Below, piece by piece: positions 8,643 through 17,704 of a stretch of DNA of 64,000 bases (the stretch's first letter is position 1; each line of letters starts with the position of its first letter). The notes below the pieces were generated by a model. That model was given only the letters and a program-made list of their open reading frames with translations, had not been told where the DNA came from and searched no databases. A program made the position numbers and the translations under genes. This stretch comes from Frondihabitans sp. PAMC 28766. GTDB taxonomy: Bacteria; Actinomycetota; Actinomycetes; Actinomycetales; Microbacteriaceae. Location: assembly GCF_001577365.1 (NCBI RefSeq), contig NZ_CP014513.1:2046001-2110000 (forward strand), given 5' to 3'.

Positions 8643-8906
8643 TCAGTAGTCGTCGTCGTCGGGCTCGCCCTCGACCGGCTCGTGCACGTGAGCCGTGTCG
8701 GTCGAGGGATCGTAGCGGATGACGGTGCCGTCGTCGAGCTCGACGACGGGCTTCCGCTCGAGCCACGTCAGGGTCCAGCGCCAGGATGAAGCGTCGACCT
8801 TCTGATCGACGAGCTCCTGCTCGACGCGGCGGACTGCCTCGACGACCGTTGCGGGCAGGCGGTCGGGGGTCTCGCTCCCGACCGACCAGCGCGTCCCCAG
8901 CTGCAT
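8643..8906 (-). CDS. 87-residue acidic conserved-type protein coupled to valS
   Basis: Its ATG overlaps the valS stop (TGATG), so it is translated with valS. The sequence has a helical middle (VVEAVRRVEQELVDQKVDASSWRWTL) and an acidic tail ending PDDDDY. No recognised motif; a small cytosolic protein seems likely. The much longer open frame in this phase runs antisense-like through valS and is not real beyond this start. Confidence 0.7.
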   Translation of the reverse strand: MQLGTRWSVGSETPDRLPATVVEAVRRVEQELVDQKVDASSWRWTLTWLERKPVVELDDGTVIRYDPSTDTAHVHEPVEGEPDDDDY

Positions 8907-11541
8907 CAGGCGCCCGCGGGTTGCTCGGCCGGCTGCTCGGCCAGCACGATGTCCGTGACGGCGAGCTCGTCGGCGGCCGCGAACGTGAGCTGCTCGATGC
9001 GGCCCACCGCGGCGAGGTCGGCGCCGGCCGACTCGAGCAGCGCGAGCGACGCCGCGGGAGCGGCGACCACGGCCGACGTCACCGGGGTCTTCTGCGACGC
9101 CTTGGCATCGGTCTTGGCGCGGCGGATCGAGACGAGCGCCTCGCCGACCAGCTCGAGGAGCCCGCTCGGTGCAGCCACGTCGCCCAGCTCGTCGATGGTC
9201 GGCCACGCCGACGTGTGCACCGACGAGTCGTGCGTCCACGACCAGACCTCTTCGGTGGCGAACGGGAGGTAGGGGGCGAGGAGGCGCAGCAGACCGTCGA
9301 TCGTGGTGCGGAGGGTGACCACCGCGGAGGCCTGGCCGGCCTCTGACGCGATCGCGTCGGATCCTGCGCCCTCGACACCAGAAGAGCCGGCGCCGTAGGC
9401 CCGCTCTTTGACGAGCTCGAGGTAGTCGTCGCAGAAGGTCCAGAAGAACTTCTCGGTGGTCTCGAGCGCCTTGGCGTGGTCGTAGCCTTCGAGAGCGTCG
9501 GTCGCCTGTCGGATGACCACGGCGAAGTTCGCGAGCAGGTCGCGGTCGAGCGGCTCGGTCGCGGTCGCGGCGCCGGCCGGCAGCGGGAACGAGTAGACGA
9601 ACTTCGCGGCGTTGAGCACCTTGATCGCCAGGCGGCGGCCAACCTTGATCTGTTTCGGGTTCTGCGGGTCGAAAGCCGCGTCGGTGCCGAGGCGCGACGA
9701 GGCGGCCCAGTAGCGCACCGCGTCGGAGCCGTGGTCGTCGAGCATCGCGGCCGGTGTCACCACGTTGCCCTTCGACTTCGACATCTTCTTGCGGTCGGGG
9801 TCGACGATGAAGCCCGAGATCGAGGCGTTCTGCCACGGCACCGTGTCGCCCTCGAGCTGCGCCCGCAGCATCGTCGAGAAGAGCCACGTGCGGATGATGT
9901 CCTGGCCCTGGGGGCGCAGCGAGTAGGGGAACACGAGGTCGAAGAGCGCAGGGTCCTGCTCCCAATTGCCCGCGAGCTGCGGGGTGAGGGAGGAAGTCGC
10001 CCAGGTGTCCATCACGTCGACCTCGCCCTGGAAGCCGCCGGGCACGCCGCGCTGCGACGCGTCGTAGCCGGGCGCGGAGTCGCTCGACGGATCGACGGGC
10101 AGCTGGTCTTCGGCCGGGAGGATCGGCTCGTCGAACACCGGGTTGCCGTCGGCGTCGAGCGGGTACCAGACCGGGATCGGCACGCCGAAGAAGCGCTGGC
10201 GCGAGATGAGCCAGTCGCCCGAGAGGCCTTTGACCCAGTTCTCGTAGCGCACGCGCATGAAGTCGGGGTGGAACGCGACCTCTTCGCCGCGCTTCAGGAG
10301 GGTCGCCTTGAGGTCGTCGTCGCGAGCGCCGTTGACGATGTACCACTGACGCGTCGACACGATCTCGAGCGGCTTGTCGCCCTTCTCGAAGAACTTGACG
10401 GGGTGCGTGATCTTCTCGATCTCGCCGACGAGCTCGCCGGTCTCTTGCAGCTTGGCCACGATCGCGGCTTTGGCGCTGAAGACGGTCTTGCCGGCCAGCT
10501 CGCCCTCGTAGAACGCGATCGCCTCGCCCGACTCGATGCCGTCGGGGGCAGCGCTGACCAGGCGGCCGTCGAAGCCGATGATGGAGCGGTTGAGCAGATC
10601 CAGCTCGCGCCACCACACCACGTCGGTCGTGTCGCCGAAGGTGCAGACCATGGCGATGCCCGAGCCCTTGTCTTTCTGGGCGAGGTGGTGCGGGTAGACA
10701 GTCACCGGCACGTCGAAGAACGGCGTCTGGACGGTCGTGCCGAACAGCGACTGGTAGCGCTCGTCGTCGGGGTGCGCCACCAAAGCCACGCAGGCCGGCA
10801 GCAGCTCGGGCCGCGTGGTCTTGATCAGCACGTCGCCCTCGGGGCCGTGGAAGGCGAGCGTGTGGTACGCGCCGGGCATGTCTTTGTCTTCGAGCTCGGC
10901 CTGGGCCACAGCGGTGCGGAAGGTGACGTCCCACAGGGTCGGCGCCTGCGCCTGGTAGGCCTCGCCGCGAGCGACGTTGCGGAGGAAGGCCTTCTGCGCG
11001 ATGGCCTGCGAGTCGTCGCCGATCGTGCGGTACGACTGGGTCCAGTCGACACTGAGACCGAGCTTCCGCCACACGTCTTCGAACTGCTTCTCGTCTTCGA
11101 CGGTGAGACGCTCGCAGAGCTCGACGAAGTTGCGGCGCGAGATCGGGATCTGGTCGGCGGCCTTCGACGACTTGTTGTCGCCGCCCTCGAACGGCGGCTC
11201 GAAGTCTTTGTCGTAGGGGAGGGACGGGTCGCAGCGGACCCCATAGAAGTTCTGCACGCGGCGCTCGGTCGGCAGCCCGTTGTCGTCCCAGCCCATCGGG
11301 TAGAACACGCTCTTGCCGCGCATGCGCTCGAACCGAGCCTTGACGTCGGTGTGCGTGTAGCTGAACACGTGGCCGATGTGCAGCGAGCCCGACGCCGTGG
11401 GCGGCGGGTGTCGATCGAGAACGTGTTCGCCTTGCTGGCGGTGGTGCGATCGAACAGGTAGGTGCCGTCCGACTCCCACTGGGGGCCCCAGACGCTTTCG
11501 AGCCCTTCGAGGGCCGGCTTGTCGGGCATGGGTCGAGTCAT
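8906..11541 (-). CDS. valS: Valyl-tRNA synthetase, with an apparent 1-base frameshift
   Basis: Class I synthetase charging tRNA-Val. The start at 11541 (MTRPMPDKPALEGLESVWGPQWE) has an AGGAG box. The HIGH motif is SGSLHIGHVFSYTHTD and the second signature is KKMSKSKGN. The frame breaks at 11406-11408: the coding strand has ACACCCGCCGCCC where the family pattern SIDTPPPTASG needs one more C. Before it the protein reads SIDT in one frame, after it PPPTASGSLHIGH in the next. Total length about 878 residues is normal and both parts are otherwise intact. As the gene is essential and no second copy is visible, a base missing from a C run in the assembly is the likeliest cause. Confidence 0.92.
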
Positions 11542-11606
11542 GGCGAGTCTCCTGTCGATATGGGCGGCACCGTGTCGGTGGGGAGGTGCCTGGTTGTTCT
11601 GCGTCG

Positions 11607-11612
11607 AGTTTA
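11607..11612 (-). promoter_or_regulatory. Possible valS -10 box
   Basis: On the - strand TAAACT lies about 65 bases upstream of the valS start in an otherwise GC-rich gap. No good -35 box is seen. Weak evidence. Confidence 0.3.
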
Positions 11613-11661
11613 GCCGACGGGCGCTGTCGTCTCCACGGGTGGCCTCCGCGGAGGCGCGGCC

Positions 11662-12126
11662 TCAGGTGACCGTGAAGCGGTGCTCGACGGTGCCGTCGCC
11701 GAGCACTCGCTCGACGGCGGTGTCGGGCAGCAGCCGTCGCCAGAAGGCGGTGGCTGCGGTGTTGCCCGCGACCTGGGTGAGGCGCCAGGGGCCGGGGAAG
11801 AGATTCAGCAGGGTGCGTGCGGCCCCTGATCCTGCGCCCTGACCGCGTGAGCTGCGGAGCACGAAGAACTCGGCCATCTCGGTGGTCTGCGGGTCGCCCA
11901 CGCGCTCTCGCACCAGGGCGAAGCCGACCAGGATGCCGTCGGTGCGGACGAAATAGGGGTGGCGGCCCGCCTCGGCCCAGTAGGCGTCGAGATAGGGGTA
12001 GCCGAAGAGACCGTGCTCGTCGACGTCGCGCCCGGTGAACTCGGACAGGTCGTGCAAGTAGAGCTCGAGGAGGCGGCCGAGCACGTCGCGCTCGTCGGCC
12101 GTGGCCTCGTCGACGGTGATCTCCAT
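11662..12126 (-). CDS. GNAT family N-acetyltransferase
   Basis: 154 residues. The acetyl-CoA loop region is FFVLRSSRGQGAGSGAARTLLNLFPG (about 88-113), with the R/Q-x-x-G-x-G/A pattern; TQVAGNTAATAFWRRL is the usual motif B/helix 4 with N and A residues. The N-terminal half has YPYLDAYWAEAGRHPYFVR. The substrate cannot be deduced. It sits between the TetX-like gene and valS on the same strand, 63 bp after the former's stop, so a shared transcript is possible. Confidence 0.85.
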   Translation of the reverse strand: MEITVDEATADERDVLGRLLELYLHDLSEFTGRDVDEHGLFGYPYLDAYWAEAGRHPYFVRTDGILVGFALVRERVGDPQTTEMAEFFVLRSSRGQGAGSGAARTLLNLFPGPWRLTQVAGNTAATAFWRRLLPDTAVERVLGDGTVEHRFTVT

Positions 12127-12189
12127 GCGTCGACCCTAGGCGCGTGCCCTTCGCGAGCAGAATCGCGTGCCGAGCGGCCGAGGGCACGG

Positions 12190-13341
12190 CTAGTGCGCTG
12201 GTTTCTCCTCAGGATCGGACGACGCACCGGTGAAGAGCGCGATGAGCCCGTGCGGGGCGGTGTCGCCCAGCAGAAGGTCGAGCATCTCGTGAGCGTCGAC
12301 GGCCTCGGCCTCGCTGCGCGGGAACATCGCCACCTCGTAGTCGGTGAGCGCGAGCTCGATGTCGTCGGGGTGGGCCGCGATGGCGAGGCCCAGCTCGGCG
12401 CCGTCGAGCATCGCGAGGTTGGCACCCTCGCCTGACGGGGGCATGAGGTGGCCGGCGTCGCCCACCAGCGTCACGCCGGGCACTCGAGCCCAGCGGTGCT
12501 GCGGGGGGAGCGTGTAGATCGGGCGCGACACCGGAGCCGTCTCACCGTCGGTGATGAGCGCGGTGAGCTCGGGCGCCCACCCGTCGAACTCGGCCGCGAC
12601 GGCTGCCTTGGCGGCCGCGGCGTCGCTGAAATCGATGCCTGCGATCCACTCTTCGCTGCGCATCAGCTCGACGTAGGTGTGGATGACGTCACCGGCCTCG
12701 CGGTGCGCGGCGATGCCCTTGCCGGGGGTCAGCGCGTACATCGCGCCGGCCCCGACGGCCTCGGCCGTCGCTGTGTGGCGAAAGTCGACGTCGTGCAGAT
12801 ACGTCTCGACGAAGACCGCACCGGCGTAGTCGGGCGTCGCGTCGGAGAGCAGGGGGCGGACGCGCGACCAGGCCCCGTCGGCACCGACCAGCACACTCGT
12901 CTCGACCGCCGTGCCGTCGGCGAAGGCGAGCTCGTGCCGGCCGTCACCGAGGGATGTCGCCCTGACGAGCTTCTTGCCCCAGCGGACTGTGCCCGCGGGC
13001 AGCGACTCGAGCAGGATGCGACGCAGGTCGCCGCGCAGCACCTCGGGTCGGCGGCCCGAGCCGTCGTCGGGGTCGTCGAGCAGGACGGCGCCCTGCGGGT
13101 CGAGAGCCCTGGCCGCCTCACCGCCCTCGTGGATGATCGCGTGGAACTCGTCGACCAGGCCCGCAGCCTCGAGGGCGACCTGACCGTTGTCCGGATGGAT
13201 GTCGAGTTGGCCGCCCTGCGTGCGCGCCTCGGCCGACGCGTCGGCGTCGTAGACCGTCACCGGCACGTCGTGGATGTGCAGGATGCGAGCGAGAGTCAGG
13301 CCGCCGAGACCGGCGCCGATGATCGTGACTGGAATTGCCAT
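12190..13341 (-). CDS. TetX-like FAD-dependent monooxygenase
   Basis: 383 residues from the ATG at 13341, matching the length of Tet(X). The Rossmann motif VTIIGAGLGGLTLARIL (5-21) is followed by a GGQLDIHPDNGQ segment that parallels the Tet(X) substrate-side segment. A later motif GDAGHLMPPSGEGANLAMLDG is the FAD-binding GD motif. The fold is the class A flavoprotein hydroxylase family. Tet(X) inactivates tetracyclines by 11a-hydroxylation; whether this homologue does so cannot be seen from sequence, and many relatives act on other aromatics. It is divergent from a TetR gene with two operators between, the arrangement of an inducible detoxification gene. Confidence 0.85.
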   Translation of the reverse strand: MAIPVTIIGAGLGGLTLARILHIHDVPVTVYDADASAEARTQGGQLDIHPDNGQVALEAAGLVDEFHAIIHEGGEAARALDPQGAVLLDDPDDGSGRRPEVLRGDLRRILLESLPAGTVRWGKKLVRATSLGDGRHELAFADGTAVETSVLVGADGAWSRVRPLLSDATPDYAGAVFVETYLHDVDFRHTATAEAVGAGAMYALTPGKGIAAHREAGDVIHTYVELMRSEEWIAGIDFSDAAAAKAAVAAEFDGWAPELTALITDGETAPVSRPIYTLPPQHRWARVPGVTLVGDAGHLMPPSGEGANLAMLDGAELGLAIAAHPDDIELALTDYEVAMFPRSEAEAVDAHEMLDLLLGDTAPHGLIALFTGASSDPEEKPAH

Positions 13342-13361
13342 GGGGTCCCTTTCGAAAACGT

Positions 13362-13402
13362 TGGAACGTCGTTCCACCCAGCCATCTTGGAACACGGTTC
13401 CA
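13362..13402. promoter_or_regulatory. Twin TetR operators between the flavoprotein and TetR genes
   Basis: TGGAACGTCGTTCCA (13362-13376) is a perfect 7-1-7 palindrome and TGGAACACGGTTCCA (13388-13402) a 6-3-6 variant. Centres are 26 bp apart in the 87-bp divergent gap, so a dimer on each could cover both promoters. Confidence 0.8.
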
Positions 13403-13428
13403 GCTATGTCAAGATGGGTTTCGTGCCG

Positions 13429-14142
13429 ATGACCCCGAGACGAACGGATCCGCTCTCGAAAGAGCGAATCGTCGAGATCGCCATCGACGTGCTCGACGAC
13501 GGCGGCGAGAACGGGCTGACCTTTCGCGCGCTCGCGGCGATCCTCGGCACGGGCGCCGGCGCCATCTATCACCACGTCGAGAGCAAGGCAGCGCTGCTCG
13601 CCGCGGCCACCGACACTGTGATCGGGCGCGTCGTCGCCGACGCCGACTCGACCGCCGCCCCGACTGATCGCATCCGGGCCCTCGCCCTCGGGGTCTTCGA
13701 CGCGATCGAAGTGCACCCGTGGGTCGGCGCCGAGCTCTCGCGTGAGCCCTGGCAGTTGCCCGTCGTGCAGATCTTCGACGGCTTCGGCACCAGCCTCACT
13801 GCGCTCGGTGTGCCTCGGCAGGCCCGGTTCAACGCCGCGACGGCACTGCTGAACTACCTGTTGGGGCTCGCCGCCCAGTACGCGGCCGGTTCCAGGCTCG
13901 GCTCCGACGAGACCGACCGTGCGGCCTTCCTCAAACGCATCGCCGGCCAGTGGGCCGGGCTCGACGGCGACCGGTACCCCTTCATGCGCGAGGTGGCCGC
14001 GCAGCTGCCCGATCACGACGATCGCGCTCAGTTCATCGCGGGCTTCGAGCTGATCCTCGTCGGCATCGAGAGCCTGACCGAGAGACACGACCTCGGCGGC
14101 ACGCTCGCTAGTCGTTCAGCCACGCGACATCGAGCGGAGTGA
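13429..14142 (+). CDS. TetR family transcriptional regulator
   Basis: 237 residues. The N-terminal HTH is SKERIVEIAIDVLDDGGENGLTFRALAAILGTGAGAIYHHVESKAALL with the typical IYHHV recognition-helix end. The C-terminal ligand domain is helical (TetR_C-like). The start at 13429 is preferred; an in-frame ATG at 13414 would add five residues. Neither has a strong SD. It is divergent from the TetX-like gene and presumably represses it through the TGGAAC operators. The last 35 bp overlap the convergent histidine phosphatase gene. Confidence 0.88.
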   Translation: MTPRRTDPLSKERIVEIAIDVLDDGGENGLTFRALAAILGTGAGAIYHHVESKAALLAAATDTVIGRVVADADSTAAPTDRIRALALGVFDAIEVHPWVGAELSREPWQLPVVQIFDGFGTSLTALGVPRQARFNAATALLNYLLGLAAQYAAGSRLGSDETDRAAFLKRIAGQWAGLDGDRYPFMREVAAQLPDHDDRAQFIAGFELILVGIESLTERHDLGGTLASRSATRHRAE

Positions 14143-14662
14143 CGCTCGCGTGCCGCACGTGCTTCGGCACAACCACGCCCTGCGGCGAGACGAGCCGCAG
14201 CAGATCGAGGATGGCGCCCTCGTGCGTCACCAGCGCCAGCGAGCCGGCTCGCGGCGTCAGCTCGCGGAGCATCTCGCGCAGCAGCTCACGCATCCGCTGA
14301 CCGGTGCGGCGTGACGAGTCGCCCTGTCGTGGCTCGAAATCCGCGTCGGCGGCGCATCGTGCCCACTCGGCGGTGAACTCATCCCACGTCCAGTCGACGC
14401 CTTCAGGATCGAACTCGATCCGCTCTCGCGCCCGGGCGTCGACGGTCACGGTCGCGTCGGGCTGCTCGGCCCGCAGCGCCTCGGCCGTCTGACGCGCGCG
14501 CCTGGCCGGGCTGCTGACGATCCGTTCGACGGAGTGCGCTCGCATCCCCGCCGCCATCTCGCGCGCCTGCTCGACGCCGACAGGGCTGAGCCCGGGGTCG
14601 CGCTCCTCCGACTGCTTGGCGTGCCGGATGAGCCAGACCGCTCCGGCCCCGTCAGTCGGCAA
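14108..14662 (-). CDS. Histidine phosphatase family protein (phosphoglycerate mutase-like)
   Basis: 184 residues from a TTG at 14662, since an in-frame stop lies just upstream. The catalytic motif is LIRHAKQSEERDPGLSPVG (RHA in place of RHG, as in SixA-like enzymes), the second arginine is in VSSPARRARQTAE, and the second catalytic histidine is in LALVTHEGAI. It hydrolyses a phosphoester through a phosphohistidine. The substrate is unknown. Convergent with, and overlapping, the tetR gene. Confidence 0.85.
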   Translation of the reverse strand: MPTDGAGAVWLIRHAKQSEERDPGLSPVGVEQAREMAAGMRAHSVERIVSSPARRARQTAEALRAEQPDATVTVDARARERIEFDPEGVDWTWDEFTAEWARCAADADFEPRQGDSSRRTGQRMRELLREMLRELTPRAGSLALVTHEGAILDLLRLVSPQGVVVPKHVRHASVTPLDVAWLND

Positions 14663-14768
14663 CGTCGCCCGCCCGGTCAGACGTCAGGGGGATCATCACG
14701 CCAAGCTCTCGCACCGCTTCACCCTAGGCGCGTCGCCCTGGCAAGCAGTGGGGACTACCCTGGGGCCC

Positions 14769-15491
14769 GTGACCGACCCGACCCTCGCCTCCCTCAACGG
14801 CCAGGGGCTCGAGCAGGTCGGCGAGCTGCTGCTGGCCTTCCTGCTGTCGTCGTTCATCGGGTTCGAACGGCAGCTGAGGCACAAGGCCGCAGGTCTCCGC
14901 ACCCAGGCCATCGTCGGCACGACGTCCGCCCTCTTGATCCTGGTCAGCAAGTACGGATTCACCGACGTGCTCGTCGCCGGGCACATCGTGCTCGACCCGT
15001 CGCGGGTGGCCGCGCAGATCGTGTCGGGCGTTGGGTTTCTCGGAGCGGGGCTCATTCTCACGCGGCGCGGGGCCGTGCGCGGGCTGACGACGGCGGCGGC
15101 GGTGTGGGAGACCGCCGCCATCGGCATGGCAGCCGGCGCCGGGCTCTGGCTGCTGGCGGTCATCGTGACGGCGCTGCACTTCATCATCACGTACGGCTAC
15201 TCGATCGTGACGAGACGGGTCGCCGGGTCACCCGAGACGGCGCTCCAGCTCGAGCTCACCTACAAAGACGGTAAAGGCGCTCTCCGTGAGGTGCTGTCGC
15301 GCGTGACCGACGCCTCGTGGAGCGTGCGACGTCTGGCGGTGGGCGAGCCGCACGACGAGGAGATCAAGAACATCGTGCACCTGACGATCGAGGTGTCGGG
15401 GTCGGGCGACCCGGGCGAGCTGCTGACCGCGATCAGTGAGGCCCGCGGCGTGCGAAGCGTCGACCTGGCGACGCAGGAGGATCTGGACTGA
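14769..15491 (+). CDS. MgtC/SapB family membrane protein
   Basis: 240 residues from a GTG at 14769 (VTDPTLASLNG). The family signature is visible: FIGFERQLRHKAAGLRTQAIVG, then SGVGFLGAGLILTRRG and LTTAAAVWETAAIGMAAG, all within four to five hydrophobic segments. The cytosolic C-terminal part (about 155-240) has an ACT-like beta-alpha pattern. MgtC proteins are linked to growth in low magnesium and to virulence in some bacteria; the role here is unknown. Longer upstream starts overlap the divergent phosphatase and are rejected. Confidence 0.88.
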   Translation: MTDPTLASLNGQGLEQVGELLLAFLLSSFIGFERQLRHKAAGLRTQAIVGTTSALLILVSKYGFTDVLVAGHIVLDPSRVAAQIVSGVGFLGAGLILTRRGAVRGLTTAAAVWETAAIGMAAGAGLWLLAVIVTALHFIITYGYSIVTRRVAGSPETALQLELTYKDGKGALREVLSRVTDASWSVRRLAVGEPHDEEIKNIVHLTIEVSGSGDPGELLTAISEARGVRSVDLATQEDLD

Positions 15492-15584
15492 CCCGCGGCT
15501 GCGAGTGTCGACGGGGCCGTGGCACAGTGGTCGGATGCTCGACGACCCGACTCTGCCCGTAACCTTGTCGACCCGGGCGGCGAC

Positions 15585-16046
15585 GTGATCCTGCGCCGTG
15601 CCGTCCTTGCCGACCTCGACGCTCTGATGGCCCTGCTGTCGGACGACCCGATCAGCGCCGGCCGCGGAGACACGGCCGCCGACGACGACCGACCCGCTTA
15701 TCACGCCGCTCTCGAGGCCATCGTCGCCGAGCCGTCCAACGAGCTGCTGATGGTCGTGGGCGCCGACGGGCGGGCGCTCGGCACGATGCAGCTGACGAGA
15801 ATCCCCGGGATGGCGCGACGGGGCAGCACCCGGCTGCTCGTCGAGGCGGTGCGGGTGTCGAGCGCCGCGCGGTCGGCGGGCATCGGGTCGGCGATGATGC
15901 GATGGGTGACCGACGTCGCGGCGCGCGAGCTGGGCGCCTCGCTCGTGCAGCTGACGTCGGATGCTGCGCGGACCGACGCGCACCGGTTCTACGAGAGGCT
16001 GGGCTTCGTCGGGTCGCACGTCGGGTTCAAATACTCGGTGCGCTAG
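15585..16046 (+). CDS. GNAT family N-acetyltransferase
   Basis: About 153 residues from the GTG at 15585 (VILRRAVLADLDALMALL), which puts the first beta strand at the start as usual. A GTG at 15519 would add 22 unstructured residues. The acetyl-CoA motif is EAVRVSSAARSAGIGSAMMRWV (Q/R-x-x-G-x-G/A form R-S-A-G-I-G-S) and the C-terminal motif is AHRFYERLGFVGSHVGF, typical of Gcn5-like enzymes. It follows the MgtC gene by 93 bp. Substrate unknown. Confidence 0.87.
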   Translation: MILRRAVLADLDALMALLSDDPISAGRGDTAADDDRPAYHAALEAIVAEPSNELLMVVGADGRALGTMQLTRIPGMARRGSTRLLVEAVRVSSAARSAGIGSAMMRWVTDVAARELGASLVQLTSDAARTDAHRFYERLGFVGSHVGFKYSVR

Positions 16047-16060
16047 GCATCCGGTCGGCG

Positions 16061-16121
16061 ATTCAGGCCCTACGCCCGATTCGCGACGCAATGGCGGCCG
16101 GATCGGGCGCTGAGCCTGAAT
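16061..16121. repeat. 61-bp palindromic element, intergenic copy
   Basis: ATTCAGGCCCTACGCCCGAT at 16061-16080 pairs with ATCGGGCGCTGAGCCTGAAT at 16102-16121. A second element of nearly the same length and ends lies at 34608-34669 inside a coding region. This one is between the GNAT and SulP genes, both on +. Confidence 0.7.
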
Positions 16122-16186
16122 ACCCGACGACCCATCGGTCGCAGCGGGCGTGAGGCGGCCGCCGCCAGACGACTAGTGTTGCCGAG

Positions 16187-17686
16187 GTGAGTGCAGCCGA
16201 ACCGTCGACCGCGCTCGGCCGAACCGTCACGGTGCGGACCGCCCTGCGCGAGCCGCGGCAGTTCTCGCGCGAAGTGCTCGCCGGGCTGGTCACGACGCTG
16301 GCCCTGGTGCCCGAAGTCATCTCGTTCTCGATCGTCGCCGGGGTCGACCCGATGGTCAGCCTCGTGGCGTCGATCGTGCTGGCCATCACCATGTCGATCC
16401 TCGGTGGTCGCCCCGGGGTGATCACGGCCGCGGCCGGGTCGGTGGCACTCGTGATCGCGCCGCTGGTGCACCAGCACGGCGTGCAGTACGTGCTGCCGGC
16501 CGTGATCCTGGCCGGGGTCGTCCAGATCGTCTTCGGCTTCGCGGGTCTCGCGCGGCTGATGCGCTTCATCCCGCGGTCGGTGATGACGGGGTTCGTCAAC
16601 GCGCTGGGCGTGCTGATCTTCACCGCCCAAGTGCCGCACGTGCTGAACGTGCCGTGGCTCGCCTACGTGCTCTTCGCCCTGACGTTCGCCATCATCTTCG
16701 TCGTGCCTCGGTTCACGAAGGCCGTGCCGTCGCCGCTGATCGCGATCGTCGTCGTCACCGCCATCGTGATCGTGGCGCACCTCGTGGTGCCGAACGTCGC
16801 CGACGAGGGCCCGTTGACCGGCAAGCTGCCGGGCATCACACCCCTGCTCGTGCCGCTCGACCTCACCACTCTGCGGTTGATCTGGCCGACCGCGCTCAGC
16901 GTCGCCTTCGTCGGCCTCATGGAGACCCTCCTCACGGCGAAGCTCGTCGACGAGATCACCGACACTCCGTCGCACAAGGGCCGCGAGTCGTGGGCGCTTG
17001 GCATCTCGAACCTGCTCGCCGGCTTCTACGGCGGCATCGCGGGCTGCGCGATGATCGGCCAGACGTTGCTCAACGTCAAGACCGGTGGGGCGCGCACCAG
17101 GATCTCGACCACGGTCGCCGGCGTCTTCCTCCTCGCGCTCGTCACGGGGCTGAGCCCGATCATGGGGCAGATCCCGATGGTGGCGCTCGCCGCCGTGATG
17201 ATGGTCGTCGCGGTCACGACGGTCGACTGGCACAGCGTGAAGCCGTCGACCCTGCGCCGGATGCCGGTGCCCGAAACGATCGTCATGGGCGTCACGATCG
17301 CCGTGGTCGTGATCACGAGCAACCTCGCCTACGGCGTCATCGTCGGAGTCGTGCTGGCGATGGTGCTGTTCGCTCGGCGGGTCGCCCACGTGATCAGCGT
17401 CGACCGGGCACTCGCGGCGGGCGCCGCCGCCGTGACCTACACCGTCACGGGGCCGCTCTTCTTCGGCAGCAGCAACGACCTCGTCGACCGGTTCGACTAC
17501 GCGCAGGATCCGACGATCGTCACCATCGACCTCACCCGAGCCCAGATCTGGGACGCCTCGACCGTGGCCGCCCTCGACGCCATCGAGACGAAGTACCGCG
17601 ATCACGGCGCCACTGTCACGATCGAGGGTCTCGACGAGCGCAGTCGGGGCTTCCACCGGCGGCTGACGGGGCACTTCGACGGCTGA
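16187..17686 (+). CDS. SulP family anion transporter with STAS domain
   Basis: 499 residues from a GTG at 16187. The N-terminal 400 residues contain about ten to twelve hydrophobic segments with SulP features: REVLAGLVTTLALVPEVISFSIVAGVDP, GGRPGVITAAAGSVALV and AFVGLMETLLTAKLVDE. The last 90 residues (VTYTVTGPLFFGSSNDLVDRF, then TIVTIDLTRAQIWDASTVAALDAIE) form a STAS domain. SulP proteins carry sulfate, bicarbonate or other anions; the ion here is not deducible. Relatives of this short form include bicarbonate carriers of the BicA type. Confidence 0.92.
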   Translation: MSAAEPSTALGRTVTVRTALREPRQFSREVLAGLVTTLALVPEVISFSIVAGVDPMVSLVASIVLAITMSILGGRPGVITAAAGSVALVIAPLVHQHGVQYVLPAVILAGVVQIVFGFAGLARLMRFIPRSVMTGFVNALGVLIFTAQVPHVLNVPWLAYVLFALTFAIIFVVPRFTKAVPSPLIAIVVVTAIVIVAHLVVPNVADEGPLTGKLPGITPLLVPLDLTTLRLIWPTALSVAFVGLMETLLTAKLVDEITDTPSHKGRESWALGISNLLAGFYGGIAGCAMIGQTLLNVKTGGARTRISTTVAGVFLLALVTGLSPIMGQIPMVALAAVMMVVAVTTVDWHSVKPSTLRRMPVPETIVMGVTIAVVVITSNLAYGVIVGVVLAMVLFARRVAHVISVDRALAAGAAAVTYTVTGPLFFGSSNDLVDRFDYAQDPTIVTIDLTRAQIWDASTVAALDAIETKYRDHGATVTIEGLDERSRGFHRRLTGHFDG

Positions 17687-17704
17687 CGCCTGCGGTACGG
17701 CGAT

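Noticed and set aside
11400..11412. Programmed ribosomal frameshift in valS
   Set aside because: No slippery heptamer or stimulatory structure stands out, and four other genes show the same homopolymer pattern.
9476..11461. 661-residue + strand open frame across valS
   Set aside because: Antisense shadow of valS; no recognisable motif.
12448..13413. Long N-terminal extension of the TetR protein
   Set aside because: The frame is open but antisense to the TetX-like gene; the HTH begins only after 13429.
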